Assembly (NCBI GenBank): GCA_027627225.1
Contig: CM051032.1
Coordinates: 61,851,637 to 61,915,636, forward strand
DNA from: Congeria kusceri
Taxonomy: Eukaryota; Mollusca; Bivalvia; Myida; Dreissenidae
Length of the DNA stretch: 64,000 nt
Direction of reading: 5' to 3'
The first letter of the stretch is position 1; each line of letters begins with the position of its first letter. A program made the position numbers and the translations under genes. Positions 12,865 to 24,754 of the stretch are shown in pieces. Below the pieces are notes generated by a model that was not told the origin of the DNA, did not search any database, and worked only from the letters and a program-made list of their open reading frames with translations.

Positions 12865-13051
12865 GAGGCGAATCGTGGGAAAACTGCGCTTAATGCATCT
12901 GCGTAAACTGTCCTCCCAGATCAGCCTGTGCAGTCCACACAGTTTAATCCGGAACGACACTTTCCGCCTACAGTGGATTTATGTTAAGAAGAGACTTCCT
13001 TGAAACAGAAAATACCATAAAAGCAGAAAGTGTCGTTTTGGATTAGCTTGT
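12865..13051. mobile_element. Palindromic MITE, copy 4 (truncated, fused to next element)
   Basis: The left terminus GAGGCGAATCGTGGG is intact. The right half is lost at about 13051, where the sequence passes into an AGCTCACC-family core (GCGTGCGTTGTCAACTTTTC). The fusion point TGTGCG is shared by both. Confidence 0.75.
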
Positions 13052-14210
13052 GTGCGTGCGTTGTCAACTTTTCATTCAAACACCATCTCCTAAACCGCTT
13101 GGCAGATTTTCACCAAACTTCACAGGAATGATCCTTGGATGGACCTGTTTCAAAGTTGTTCAAATCTTTCCGGTCCGCTGAATGTGTAGGTCATCAGAGC
13201 TAAAAATAGATTTAAAAAGTGAAAACTTTAAAAATCTTCTATGAAACCGCAAGGCTCAGAGCTTTCATATTTGATATGTGACATCCTCTAGAGGTCCTCT
13301 ACAAAGATTGTTCAAATTATGCCCCTGGGGTCAAAACGGGCCATGCCCCAGGGGTCACATGGTTAATATAGAATATATAGGAAAATGACTTTAAAAATCT
13401 GCTCCTCTGAAACTGCAAGGCCCAGAGATTTCGTATTTGGTATGTATCATCCTATAGTGGTCATCTACAAATATTGTTCAAATTATGCCCCTGGTGTCAA
13501 AACGCCCTGGGGGTCACATGGTTTATATAGAATATATTATAGGAAAATGACTTTAAAAATCTTCTCCTCTGAAACCGCAAGGCCCAGAGGTTTCATATTT
13601 GATATGTGACATTTTCTAGTGGTCCTCTACAAAGATGTTGAAATTATGCCCCTGGGGTGAAAACGGGCCATGGGGGGGGGGGGTCACATGGTTTATATGG
13701 AATATATTGCAAAATGACTTCAAAATCTTCTCCTCTGAAGCCGCAAGGCCCAGAGGTTTCATATTTGATATGTGACATTTTCTAGTGTTCCTCTACAAAG
13801 TTTGTTCAAATTATGCCCCATGGGTCAAAACTGACCACACCCCAGGGGTCACATGGTTTATATAGACTTAAATAGCAAAATGACTTTAAAAATCTTCTCT
13901 TCTGAAACAGCAAGGCACAGCTTTCCTATATTTGGTATGTAACATTGCATAGTGGTCCTCTCCAAAGATTGTTTAAATTATGCCCCTGGGGTCAAATCTG
14001 GCCGCACCCCAAATGGTCACATGGTTTATATAGACTTAAATAGCTATATGACTTTAAAACTCTTCACCTGAAACTGCAAGGCCCAGAGGTTTGTTCAAGA
14101 TTGCTCAAATTATCCCCTGGAATAAAAATAAGCCACGCCTCGGGATGCAAATTCCAATTGGGTTACAAAGTCTCAGGTGAGCATCCTAGGGCCCTCAGGG
14201 CCCTCTTGTT
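13052..14210. mobile_element. AGCTCACC-family element, 5' truncated
   Basis: The core consists of seven roughly 150-170-bp units (TGACTTTAAAAATCTTCTCC, GAAACCGCAAGGCCCAGAGG, GGTCCTCTACAAAGATTG, ATTATGCCCCTGGGGTCAAA). The 3' end is CTCAGGTGAGCATCC, a hairpin GGGCCCTCAGGGCCC and TCTTGTT. The same family recurs at 38077 and 63206. Confidence 0.8.
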
Positions 14211-14675
14211 CATGTAAACCAACCAGAATGTTCTTGAATGTCAAAAAGAACTAGCTGCCTGTATGGGCCAGGAATTACAACATGAATGTTGTTCGCTTTC
14301 GTTAATATCAGTAAATATTTCCTCTTCTGTAACACTGGATAGTGTCTGTATACATGTATAATATTATTTTCAGTATTAGGTAATAAAAAAATACATGCAA
14401 ACACAACTGGATTAAATTTGAAAAGTACATTTCCTCAAGATTGAAATTGAACCATTTGCGTACTGAAGTGCATTAATTCTTCATTGTCAGCCACGTGCCT
14501 GTTGTCTGATTTCCAGGCTCTGCAAGCTGCATAATGTCGATTTATGTCAGTTTTATTTAGATACATCTTCAGAACAGTGCATTTTCATTTGAAGTATTAT
14601 GGCTTATGCTTCTTTTTAAAGAAATGGTGCATATTGGTTTTAAAGGCAGTTACCGCATTTACCCTAAACATAAAT

Positions 14676-15866
14676 TGCATACATCCCATACGTCCTGGTC
14701 TCGCCGGGATTATCCCGCTTTCGCGAGCTTTGTCCCGGCGTCCTGCTCAGATGCATTTTGTTAGGGTCAGTCACAGATGTTAATGTGCAATAAAAGTTGC
14801 ATTGGGCCAACAATTTACTTCTTATCGTTAAATCCTTAATTGGTCCCTATGACAACAATGCCCGCTAGCCGCGTGTAGACGAGGAGCAGTTATGATAACC
14901 CAAACAGTGGTTCATTAATCCTTTGTCACGCTTTCGCGGGACGGTGGTCAAATAATCCGTGGTTGCTATTTGCTGTTAGTCATCACGTGGAGGGTGTATA
15001 CAGTAACTGTATGTCCTAGATCAATACTGACATATCTGAATGACAATTACGTTATCTATTCGGCTATTTTGTTTTTCATTGTTAAAGAGGAAATGTTAAC
15101 TGCATATGTTCGTCATACAGATACCTAATTTTGATGTTTTCGCTACAAAACTTTTATTCAAAAGTAAAGATCTCACAGTTCTCTGCGCTACAAAGTTTGT
15201 TTATTGCAATTAATACACCCACGCTTTCATGCGGATGACGTGACGTTGTACATGTCAACATAATTTTCGCGCTTTTCTTGCAGAACAAAAGATTTACACA
15301 AAGTGCAAAATATATCATGTGAATGTTGACTTGCACAGTGAAATTTTCGCGCCGTTTTTTCAAGAACAAAGCATATATAATATACATGTTTTTTTATCAA
15401 GATCTTTATACTTCATTAATTATCCAATCAGTACTATGAGATCAACAGCGGTAACGATTTAAAACAGTTGAAGCACTAAACAAATGCTCGTTAGAACATT
15501 ATGTATGGAATAAAAAGGCCCCGTAACTAGATTGAGTGTAACCTTATGATTCGAGAGCAACGAGAAAAGTGGGTTTGAATGTGACGTCATTGCGCGAATC
15601 AGATGCCCCTGGATATAAACATCGGGAAATAATTATTACTTTCAGTTTCGCAACAATAATGACGCTTTTGCTTTTTAAAGGCTATGGTATACCATATAAA
15701 CGGTGACGTTTCATTTATTTTATTTTGTTTAGACGTTTTTGAAAAATGAAAACGTGTTAGCCTTAATTAGTGTATACATGTATTATGTCCCGCTGAAATG
15801 TCAAATGTCCCACCAATTTTTTTTCAATGTCCCGTTTTGGCCTGAAAAAATTATGGCATGTATGTA
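14676..15866. mobile_element. Candidate element with imperfect inverted ends, CpG-richer
   Basis: The left end (GCATACATCCCATACGTCC, then CGCCGGGATTATCCCGC) and the inverse of the right end (ACATACATGCCATAATTTTT, then CGGGACAT) are similar. The interior is locally CpG-rich. No coding sequence. The boundaries are approximate. Confidence 0.35.
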
Positions 15867-16034
15867 AATTCATTGTGGGTTTTGGTCAGTGACTTTAAAT
15901 TGAATAATCTGTTTCAGATGCAAGTTCTCATAAAAACCCGGTTGTTTAAATTTTTTACATTCTGGTCCATTTCCGGTACAGATCCTTGTACATCTATCTT
16001 GGTTTAAAATGTGTTACATTCCATCTCGTTTCAG

Positions 16035-16110
16035 ATGCCAGCCCTCACGACAGTCCCAAAAACCTCTCCCCCAACACTCACGGCAACTTCCAGTTCCAAA
16101 ATGTCCGAAG
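16035..16110 (+). CDS. MAST: MAST exon E2
   Basis: The acceptor is gtttcag before 16035 and the donor GTCAGT is at 16111. The exon starts with two bases of a split codon and ends with AG of an Arg codon. It encodes ASPHDSPKNLSPNTHGNFQF then QNVR, the equivalent of the vertebrate SPRNFSPN..AHFSF segment just before the DGRRWS signature. Confidence 0.9.
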
Positions 16111-16490
16111 GTCAGTCCTGATCATTAATATGCATAGGCAGATTTAGAGGGCATAGAAGCGGCATACTCCCCCTCTAAAATTGTCCAATATTCGATTTCT
16201 AGCTCGACTATTAGAAGAATAGGTGAGCTTTCCTATTTGCCAAGTCGTCGGCATCCGCGTTAGCTCATAGTTGAAGTTTGTAATAAAAAGTCTTGTAACT
16301 TGAAAACTACACAAGTTATTCACTTGACACTTGGAATATACCTTTGTCATCAACTCCAGTATCAGGGGCAACATTCCCGATAACTTAGTTTTGTATTTTG
16401 ACAGAGTTATGCCCCTTTTCACATAGATTTATTGGTAAAAGTTTTTGTTCAGAAGTCTGATATATTCTGCATTGGATTTAAATATTATTA

Positions 16491-17176
16491 ATTATGCCCC
16501 CCTTCGAAGAAGTGGGGGTATATTGCTTTGCACCTGTCGGTCGGTCGGATGGTTGGTCCGTAGACCATTTTGTTTCCGCACGATATCTAGAGAACGCTTT
16601 GACCTACGATCATTTAAGTTGGTATGCTGGTTACTTGGGAGGAAAGGAAGACGCCTATTTATTTTGAGGTCAACAGGTTAAAGGTCAAGGTTACGGAGGC
16701 TTGTAACATGAAAACTGTTTCCTCTGTAGACCATTTCGTTTCCGCATGATATGTAGAATACGCTTTGACCTTTGATCATCCAAGTTGGTATGCAGGTTAC
16801 TCGGGAGGAAAGGAAGACGCCTATTAATTTTGAGGTCAACAGGTCAAAGGTCAAGGTCACATGGGCTTGTAACATGAAAACTGTTTTCTCTGTAGACCAT
16901 TTTGTTTCCACAGGATATCTAGAGATGTTTTGGCCTATTTTATGTTTAAATCAAACAGAAAACAGGTATCCTTATATAATAGTCTGTAAAAATAAATCCA
17001 TAATTATATTCTTATCTTTATTTCAGCTTTATATTTACTTTCTAAAGCATCAGCTTTAATTTCCTCCCCATGTGTTAATGTGCACATACAATGTTAAAAA
17101 AATCGGTTAACAATTGCACATATTGACGACTTGGCTGCAAGTTGGGGGGCATCATGTTTTACAAACATCTCTTGTT
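16491..17176. mobile_element. ATGCCCCCC-family element
   Basis: Full-length relative of the element at 10177: start ATTATGCCCCCCTTCGAAG; two core units with GAGGTCAACAGGTCAAAGG; end GGGGGGCATCATGTTTTACA, then AACATCTCTTGTT. It lies in intron 2, 380 bases after E2. Confidence 0.8.
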
Positions 17177-18436
17177 ATTTTCTGTGTGTGAAAATGTTTG
17201 TAAAAATTCTCCATTTGTTTGTTTGTCAACTTATTTATCTAAAATGTTAATTTCAAGAGTGCATTGAACAGCAATGCATATTTTATTATCAAAAGGTTTT
17301 GATTTCTTTTACACTTTATATAATGCATAATAACCCTTAAACCTTCAGTTTTATTGCATTTAAGACTGGATTTAGTAGGAAGAACAATAATACAGACACA
17401 TCCCTCAACCCATTTGTTTTTGTGTGTGTGTTTTTTTTTAATACTGAAATTAGTATCCTGAGTTATGTGTCTGTTTGAACCACTGCAATAGAAAGCTTGC
17501 CGGTGCTTTGTGCTGTAAATTTTCCTTGATTTTCATGGCAAAACATAGTAATGCTTTGTGCATATGCAATTTGATTTATTTTAAGTTACCAGGAAGCCAC
17601 ATGGAATTAGTTAACGTTGGAGAAAGTGTTTTTTTACTAGGTTACATTCGTTACTTAGAGATGTTATTGATTGAGCAATTTATTAACTAGGTTTAGTCTT
17701 TTAATTATTCATTAATATTGTCGCTGGTTATATTATTTCTCCCGTTACACCTAAATCCTGACCATCTTTCGATTTATTGTTAATCACTTGACACTAGACA
17801 ATGTCTACAAAATCCTGACAGGTTTGAAATATTGTCAAAATACAACATGCAATTATGTGTACTTAATCAAATATTTTAACTTCCAAGAATTACAAGATTT
17901 ACCGTTACAGTTGTAGTGTTTATATTGGCATTAAGAAAAATATCCCAGAGTATCTTATTATGAACTGATCAATGATGTTTACTTAACGTCTTAATCATTT
18001 CGTTACCTGGACATAGTAAACGGTCAAGGTCGCACTTACATTACCAGTTTTGTGTTATTAAATATATATAAATCATGTTTAACATAACTTTAACTACTTA
18101 AAAAATGTCCAAAACTATTGATTACTGAAAATTAATTAAATACTGAAAATTAATTAAAAATATGTTCGTGAAAATTAAATTGGAAAATGAAACGTAAAAT
18201 TCTACCGATATTTTTACTAAATTTCAGACAATATGCAAAGTATGAAAATGTTTCACACTTTTAAAATGATAAAAAATAATCCTCAGGGTCTTTCTGCCGG
18301 CACACTTCACATTCAGTCGAGACATTTTGTACGAAAGACAAAACTTACGAGAAGAAAGAGCGTCTGCTAAGTGTTTTGAAGTGTCTCTTCTGCTTCTTAG
18401 GGGCCGTTTCTCCTATCCTTGTTACTGGAAATGAAT
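17177..18436. other. Unassigned part of intron 2
   Basis: Low-complexity AT-rich sequence. TACTGAAAATTAATTAAA is repeated twice near 18124-18158. Nothing else recognised. Confidence 0.5.
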
Positions 18437-18440
18437 GTAT

Positions 18441-18697
18441 GAGGCGTGTCGTGGGAAAACCAGACTTAATGCATGTGCGTAAAGTGTCGTCCTGGATAAG
18501 CCTGTGCAGTCCGCACAGGCTTATCCGGGAGTGCACTTTCCGCTTTTATAGTATTTTCTGTTTCAAGGAAGTCTTCTAAACATAAATCCACAGTAGGCGG
18601 AAAGTGTTGTCCTGGATTAGCCTGTGCAGACTGCACAGGCTGATCCGGGGTGACTCTATGCACATGCAATAAGGCCGGTTTTCCCACGACACGCCTC
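18441..18697. mobile_element. Palindromic MITE, copy 5
   Basis: GAGGCGTGTCGTGGGAAAAC ... TTTCCCACGACACGCCTC, 257 bp, with the exact target duplication GTAT at 18437-18440 and 18698-18701. Confidence 0.9.
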
Positions 18698-19083
18698 GTA
18701 TGTTGAAACCGTCTCACTTGGGAGATGGGATTATGGGTAATGCTGCAGTAAGCCTTGACAGACTTGTTGGATGCAGTTTTATAGGCAGACAAAAGATGTG
18801 GTCTTTGTAGATGGTTTTGAATGCAAGCAGCACATTGTAATGGAAAGTTTCTGTATATTAGTCCCAAATCTTTGTATTTGAGAATATTTTTGTTTGGTTG
18901 CATTAAATTTAAGGAGCCATTCTTTAAGGAAAGTTGGCATGTTAAAATATATCTTGAGTAGTAAAGTTTAGGTTATTACGATAAAATCACCAATAATCAT
19001 TAAAATGTACCTGCATGTAGTTATAGACTTCAATGGCATTATTAAACATGTTATTTACGGAGAAATAGGAATCGAATAAGTGA

Positions 19084-19197
<114 letters not shown>

Positions 19198-19228
19198 TAG
19201 TAATGCCTGCTGCAGTGTCTTCATGATC

Positions 19229-19742
19229 TACTGGCCCTGTGTTCATAAAACAAATTAAGTCTGATTTTCAGGTTGAGATGAACTTGAGCCAGATATTTCA
19301 TGATCAGGCTCAAAAATGGTGTTCCTTAACAATCTGGATGAATTTTATAGTGGGTCAAATGCATGTTGTTTATAATGAACTTGCAGCATATATTTGCCAT
19401 CCGATATGAAGATTTGTATCAAAACCTCACAACAAAAAGTTATTTCAATATAAAGTATGTTTGAGACTCTGTTCAGCTGGCCCCGTGTTCACAAAACAAG
19501 TTAAGCCTGATTTTCGGGTTTAAGATGAACTTGAGCCAGATATTTCAGTATCAGGTTCAAAAATGGCGTTCAGATTTTTTTTTTTGGCAAACATACATTG
19601 TACATAATTCTGGACTTCACTTAGCGTACATTTGCAATCTGATGTGAAGATTTTAATCAAAACCTCACAACTTGTCATGTTATTTTATCTAGACAAAAGT
19701 TATTTCAATATAAAATTATTTTGAGAATCTGCTCAGCTGAGC
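19229..19742. repeat. Tandem duplication of about 250 bp
   Basis: Two diverged copies start CTGGCCCTGTGTTCATAAAA and CTGGCCCCGTGTTCACAAAA. They share GATGAACTTGAGCCAGATAT and the tail AGTTATTTCAATATAAA. The duplication lies in intron 3 just after E3. Confidence 0.7.
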
Positions 19743-20004
19743 TAGAAGATGGAGATCAGCTAAGAATTATCTTGATTTTAGTTAATACTTTGTGGATAAG
19801 GAGCCAGTAGTGTATAAAAAAAAACACCCACATTTTAGCCTGTTAACACAAGTGTCTTCACCTGACTACTGTTTGTGTTGTTTTGAAACTTTACTGAATA
19901 AAGTGAATCTATATTACTGCATTCCCCTTCCAACTTTTTAATTTTACCTGCAACATAAAGTTTAAGCTACGACCTTGATCAATAGGTTGGAATAAGTCTC
20001 GGTC

Positions 20005-20743
20005 CTACTGTAGAATCACTAATTTTTCGCGGAGGTCTAATTTTCGCGCAATTTGCGATCCCGCCATTGTGCGCATTTATGACCACCGCGAATATTTACA
20101 GATTTAATCATTTAAAAAGACTTCCAATGAAATCACCTTCATTCATATGTACGTATGAAGTTGTTCATAAACAATGCAGGTATATGTGAATGTCTTGAAT
20201 GTTTTATAAATTATTTTCCTGGTTAAAATAATAACATATTTAAGTATAATCGGTTTGAAGAAATAACGCATTGATTGCTGTCAAAAGTTTACTTTGGTAT
20301 AAAACAGGTAAAGTGCACAAGTTGACAGTTTGTCTTCACATATTCAGTAAAGGATAAGCACCCCCGTCTGGTATTTAAGTCAGCATTCAATTAACAACAT
20401 GTTGTCATATTGACACGATGTGATATAAATGATCTATGAACTTGTCTAATGATGCCACCCCTATTATCCAGAAGTGGAGAAATGTAACCCAGTTATCAAT
20501 TAAGAACCTAATCCAGTACCGATACAAATATTTATTGCAATAAACAAGCTGTCATAAAAGGACCCTCTACTAGCGGTATGCCTAGTCGGGTGTGACACCG
20601 ATCTGTCGCTAGGTATTTTTTGTAAATAAAACTACTGATCTTTTTTCAAACTCAGGTTTGAGCGAATTTAAGACCGCTTAATATGTCTGCGATCACATTT
20701 GCATGAAATTTGTACCCCGCAAATTTAAACAATTCTACAGTAG
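20005..20743. mobile_element. Inverted-repeat element with CTACTGTAGAAT ends
   Basis: Left CTACTGTAGAAT, right ATTCTACAGTAG, exact inverse complements over 12 bp. Similarity extends into the adjacent TTTCGCGG / CCCCGCAAA stretch. The interior is AT-rich and non-coding. Confidence 0.55.
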
Positions 20744-20882
20744 TTTGTGTTTGTTGGTTAGTTTTGAATGCCGTATTCTGTGTTTTTCAAAGTGGGCTTA
20801 TGGGACAATCAAATGTTTCAGAAATGATATGATATTTTAAGAGCAAAAAATTGGAATTTACTGCTTTATTCTGGAATTATTA

Positions 20883-21258
20883 TTATACGCCCGTTTGAAA
20901 AATGGGTTGTATTATGGGAACACCCAAGCTGGCTGGCTGGGAGGCGGGCGGGCGTGTGGGCATCGGGTGATCTTTGTCCAGAGCATAACTTTGTCCAGCA
21001 TGAATGGATTTTCAAATAACTTGGCAGAAGTGATGAGCATGGTGAGACGGTGTGTCACGCGCAAGAACCAGGTCCCTAGGTCCAAGGTCAAGGTCACAAT
21101 TCAAGGTCAGAGGTCAAATATAAGAAATCAATCCTTAACACTTTGTCCGGAGCATATCTTTGTCCAGCATCGCTGGATTTTCTCTCTTAGTCGTTGAATC
21201 TTTACCCTTAAAAATGCTCATTCGACAGGCGTATCTTTGTGACGATGGCACACTTGTT
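20883..21258. mobile_element. ACGCCCG-family element (copy in duplication unit 1)
   Basis: Starts TATACGCCCGTTTGAAAAA and ends GGCGTATCTTTGTGACGATGG followed by CACACTTGTT. The core has AAGGTCAAGGTCACAATT and TCAGAGGTCAAATATAAGAA. The partner copy runs about 21821-22123. Confidence 0.7.
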
Positions 21259-21587
21259 AATTTTAGCCTTGAAGGAATATTGTTTATCTGAATTTATTGG
21301 AAAAAAATGATTCAATTTCTGCATTCCCCGCGTTATTGTCTGAGAACTCAGAAATAGGCAATTATTCTGCATGATTTTTCTTGGCCTAATTTACTGGAAA
21401 TTATTACCATGTTGCTCCTATTTAGTATAGTCGTATTATTTCAATTCAGTCTGGTGAAATCGGGCTTTTAGTTGACTATTGATTCTGTATAGCATGATTC
21501 TGTTTGTCCTCTTTTCCAATTTTCGTAGTTGATTTCAAGATAAAGCAAAAACATGTCAAATTTAATATCGGTGAAGGACAATAATAT

Positions 21588-21770
21588 AGGCATGTCGTGG
21601 GAAAACCGGGCTTAATGCATGTGCATAAAGTGTCGTCCCAGATCAGCCTGTGCAGACCGCACAGGTTAATAGAGGGTGGCACTTTCCGCCTTCAGTGGAT
21701 TTATGTTTAAAAGAGACTTCCTTGAAACAGAAAATACCATAAAAGCGGGAAGTGCCATCCCGGGTCAGCC
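21588..21770. mobile_element. Palindromic MITE, copy 6 (cut at duplication joint)
   Basis: The left end AGGCATGTCGTGGGAAAACC is present. The right arm is missing because the duplicated segment joins at 21770/21771. Confidence 0.85.
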
Positions 21771-22396
21771 TATTTTAAGAGCAAACAATTGAAATTTACT
21801 GCTTTATTCTGGAATTATTATTATACGCCCGTTTGAAAAATGGATCGTATTATGGGAACGCCCTTTGTCCAGCATGGATGGATTTTCAAATAACTTGGCA
21901 GAAGTGATGAGCATGGTGAGACGGTGTGTCGCGCAAGAACTAGGTCCAAGGTCAAGGTCACAATTAAAGGTCAGAGGTCAAATATAAGAAGTCAATCCTT
22001 AACACTTTGTCCGGAGCATATCTTTGTCCAGCATCGCTGGATTTTCTCTCTTTAGTCGTTGAATCTTTACCCTTAAAAATGCTCATTCGACAGGCGTATC
22101 TTTGTGACGATGGCACTGTTGTTAATTTTAGCCTTGAAGGAATATTGTTTATCTGAATTTATTGGAAAACAATAATTGATTCAATTTTTCTTGGCCTAAT
22201 TTACTGGAAATTCTTACCATGTTGCTCCTATTTAGAATCTGCCAATTATTTCAATTAAGTCTGGTGAAATCAGGCTTCTAGTTGACTATTGATTCTGTAT
22301 AGCATGATTCTATTTGTCCTCTTTTCCAATTTTCGTAGTTGATTTCAAGATAAAGCAAACACATGTCAAATGTAATATAAAGAAGGACTATAATAT

Positions 22397-22655
22397 AGGC
22401 ATGTCATGGGAAAACTGGGCTTATTGCATGTGCATAAAGTGTCGTCCCGGATCAGCCTGTGCAGTCCGCACAGGTTAATAGAGGGCGGCACTTTCCGCCT
22501 TCAGTGGATTTATGTTTAAAAGTGACTTCCTTAAACAGAAAATACCATAAAAGCGGAAAGTGCCATCTCAGGTCAGCCTGTGGGGACTGCACAGGCTGAT
22601 CCGGGACGACACTTTACACACATGCATTAAGCCCTGCTTTCCCATGACAAGGCTC
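22397..22655. mobile_element. Palindromic MITE, copy 7
   Basis: AGGCATGTCATGGGAAAACT ... CCCATGACAAGGCTC with target duplication ATAT at 22393-22396 and 22656-22659. Confidence 0.88.
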
Positions 22656-22910
22656 ATATTATTATTGTGTGTTGTTTTCAGCCTGCTCACCAGTACATTT
22701 AGTTAAATCATTACTTGTGTTACTTTTTACTCTCTATGTATTATTTTATGAATAAAATATTTTATCCTACCATCGGTCGTACACTTTTGAATATACTTTT
22801 CTGTATTGCAATGTTGTGGAATAAGGCTTACAGACACAGTCTAATAATGTCATTTTGTGGATTTTCATATCATAATTCTATGTTTTGGGGGTTATTTTTA
22901 TATTGTTAAA

Positions 22911-23345
22911 TGTTGTCAAGCTACATTCCAGACTTGGTACTTGAGTTGTTTAATGTAAGAGTTTTAAATGTTGTCAGGCTACATTCCAGTCTCAGTACTC
23001 AAGTTGTTTATATAAGAGTTTAAATGTTGTCAGGCTACATTCCAGTCTTAGTACTCAAGTTTTTTAATGTAAGAGTTAAAATATTGTCAGGCTACATTCC
23101 AGTCTCAGTACTCGAGTTGTTTAATGTAAGAGTTAAAATATTGTCGGGCTACAGTCCAGTCTCAGTACTAGAGTTGTTTAATGTAAGAGTTAAAATATTG
23201 TCAGGCTACATTCCAGTCTCAGTACTCGAGTTCTTTAATGTAAGAGTTTAAATATTGTCAGGCTACATTCCAGTCTCAGTACTCGAGTTGTTTAATGTAA
23301 GAGTTTAAATTTTGTCAGGCTACATTCCAGTCTCAGTACTCAAGT
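22911..23345. repeat. 57-bp minisatellite ending at the E4 splice acceptor
   Basis: About 7.7 units of CAGGCTACATTCCAGTCTCAG|TACTCGAG and TTGTTTAAT|GTAAGAGTT (bars mark acceptor- and donor-like points). The last partial unit runs into E4 at 23337. The TACTC starts fall at 23109, 23166, 23223, 23280 and 23337, exactly 57 apart. Confidence 0.95.
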
Positions 23346-23506
23346 CAGGAGCGGCTACACCAGCTCCCGTATCAGCCGACGCAGGAGGAGCTGGGGAAGC
23401 TCTACAAGCACATGTCCACGTACGATTCGAACACGTCCGCAGGCGAGGAGGATGGCCGACAGTCCCCGCTGCAGTCTTTCATGCGACCCAGATCACGTAG
23501 TCTTAG
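23337..23506 (+). CDS. MAST: MAST exon E4
   Basis: The start was set at 23337 (tctcag|TACTCAAGT) rather than 23349. Only this choice gives [19 protein letters not shown], which aligns without a gap to the family's [14 protein letters not shown]. Both sites are phase 0. The exon continues with an Asp/Glu-rich part and ends [11 protein letters not shown], the conserved RPRSRSLSPGR segment, with donor GTGAGA at 23507. Its first nine bases equal part of the 57-bp tandem array immediately upstream, whose periodicity lands exactly on this exon start. Confidence 0.92.
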
Positions 23507-24323
23507 GTGAGAGTTGGTTTTGGCCAGCGAGGTGCATTTTATTCGACTGTGCAATTAACAGAGGCTTTCATGCAAATTTGATTGTGAACCTTTTTGACTA
23601 TATCCTAGTTCTCAAATTATTAACATGTCATTTAGGGTCATTTTTAGTTGGCAAATTATGAGGATTGTGTCATTCCTAATACTATTTGACCGATCGCTAT
23701 TGGATTTGCAACCATGTCTTCTCAGGTCAAATTTCGACAAACACAGTTTACAATATACTTACGTTTTTACAAGACATCTCCGTTTACAATGAAGTCCTAG
23801 TTTTGGGAATGGCTGAACGCATTGTCAATCAAATCTCGTTAGTTGGTCAATTGGTATTAACCAGGAAAGCAGAACCTTTCAAAACAAAACATTTGTGTAT
23901 GTGCAACAACGGAGGTCAAAAAGTTTAAGTTATATTGTATGGATACTGTTTGCTGGAAGAATCCATTGTCAGTTCATTCAACAATTGCCGGTAATTTGGG
24001 GCTGATATCTTAAAAAACGTCTAATTCGCAGTATTCAGAAAGTTCATTTTGTATGAGACCCTCTGTTGTTTGTGAACATTAACACAATATATTTACGTTT
24101 TTGTATTGAATATGCCCTGAAAAAATGTGGATGTTTTGTGTATATTTATTTCATTACTCGATGCTTTTCATTGGTCTTCCGATACATTTCTAGAGTTTCG
24201 TGCTACTTTAGCTTTCAGCAAGTGTATCCAAGACTCTGCCATCTGGTTTTTTATACTTCGTATTTAGCTTCTGTCTGGAATTTGTATTGATCAGTTCCAC
24301 TCTCGGGTGGTTCATTAATATTG
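23507..24323. other. Unassigned start of intron 4
   Basis: A short open frame (23686-23928) has no homology that I recognise. No repeat ends seen. Confidence 0.45.
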
Positions 24324-24399
24324 CGAGGGTTGAGTGTGAAACTATTGTATCTGCTTAACATTTCTATATCAGATACAATAGTTTCAAGCTCAACCCTCG
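24324..24399. other. Strong 76-base hairpin in intron 4
   Basis: Arms 24324-24353 and 24370-24399 pair at 28 of 30 positions around a 16-base loop. The left arm starts CGAGGGTTGAGTG and the right arm ends GCTCAACCCTCG. The size fits a microRNA precursor or a very small fold-back transposon. I do not recognise a known microRNA seed. Confidence 0.6.
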
Positions 24400-24754
24400 A
24401 TGTATTGGTGAAGAATGATGCTTTTTGAAGTGTTTTCACGTGTCAAATAAACTGAATTTCTATGTGGACAGAATAGATGACCCATAGCTTGCAGGACCTA
24501 CTGTACAGATCTTAGCAAAAAAAGACAACTAAGATGACATACATGCAAGAAAAATGCATAGATGATTATTAAAGAACTTGCATATAAATACATTTGAGCA
24601 AATATGTGGATTCAATGCAGGTTGTCATCTGTCTTGATCCTCCAAAAAAAACTTTTTTTGGACTATGAGATTGTCTAGAACTATTTTCTAGCAAGTACAC
24701 TTAGTACAATATTTAAAAAAATACATACAACAAAAAACTTGTGATATTTTCTGT

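Larger units (their letters stand above)
20833..22655. repeat. 938-bp direct segmental duplication
   Basis: Both copies begin TATTTTAAGAGCAAA (20833 and 21771). Each holds an ACGCCCG-family element and then a palindromic MITE. The first MITE is cut at GGTCAGCCT|TATTTTAAGAG, exactly where copy 2 begins; copy 2's MITE is complete to 22655. Copy 2 lacks about 70 bp after GGGAACGCCC. Confidence 0.9.

Noticed and set aside
23349..23506. Alternative E4 start at 23349 (acceptor aagtcag)
   Set aside because: It is also in phase but loses YSSQ, which aligns with the conserved [10 protein letters not shown] of the family; 23337 fits better. It remains a possible minor site.
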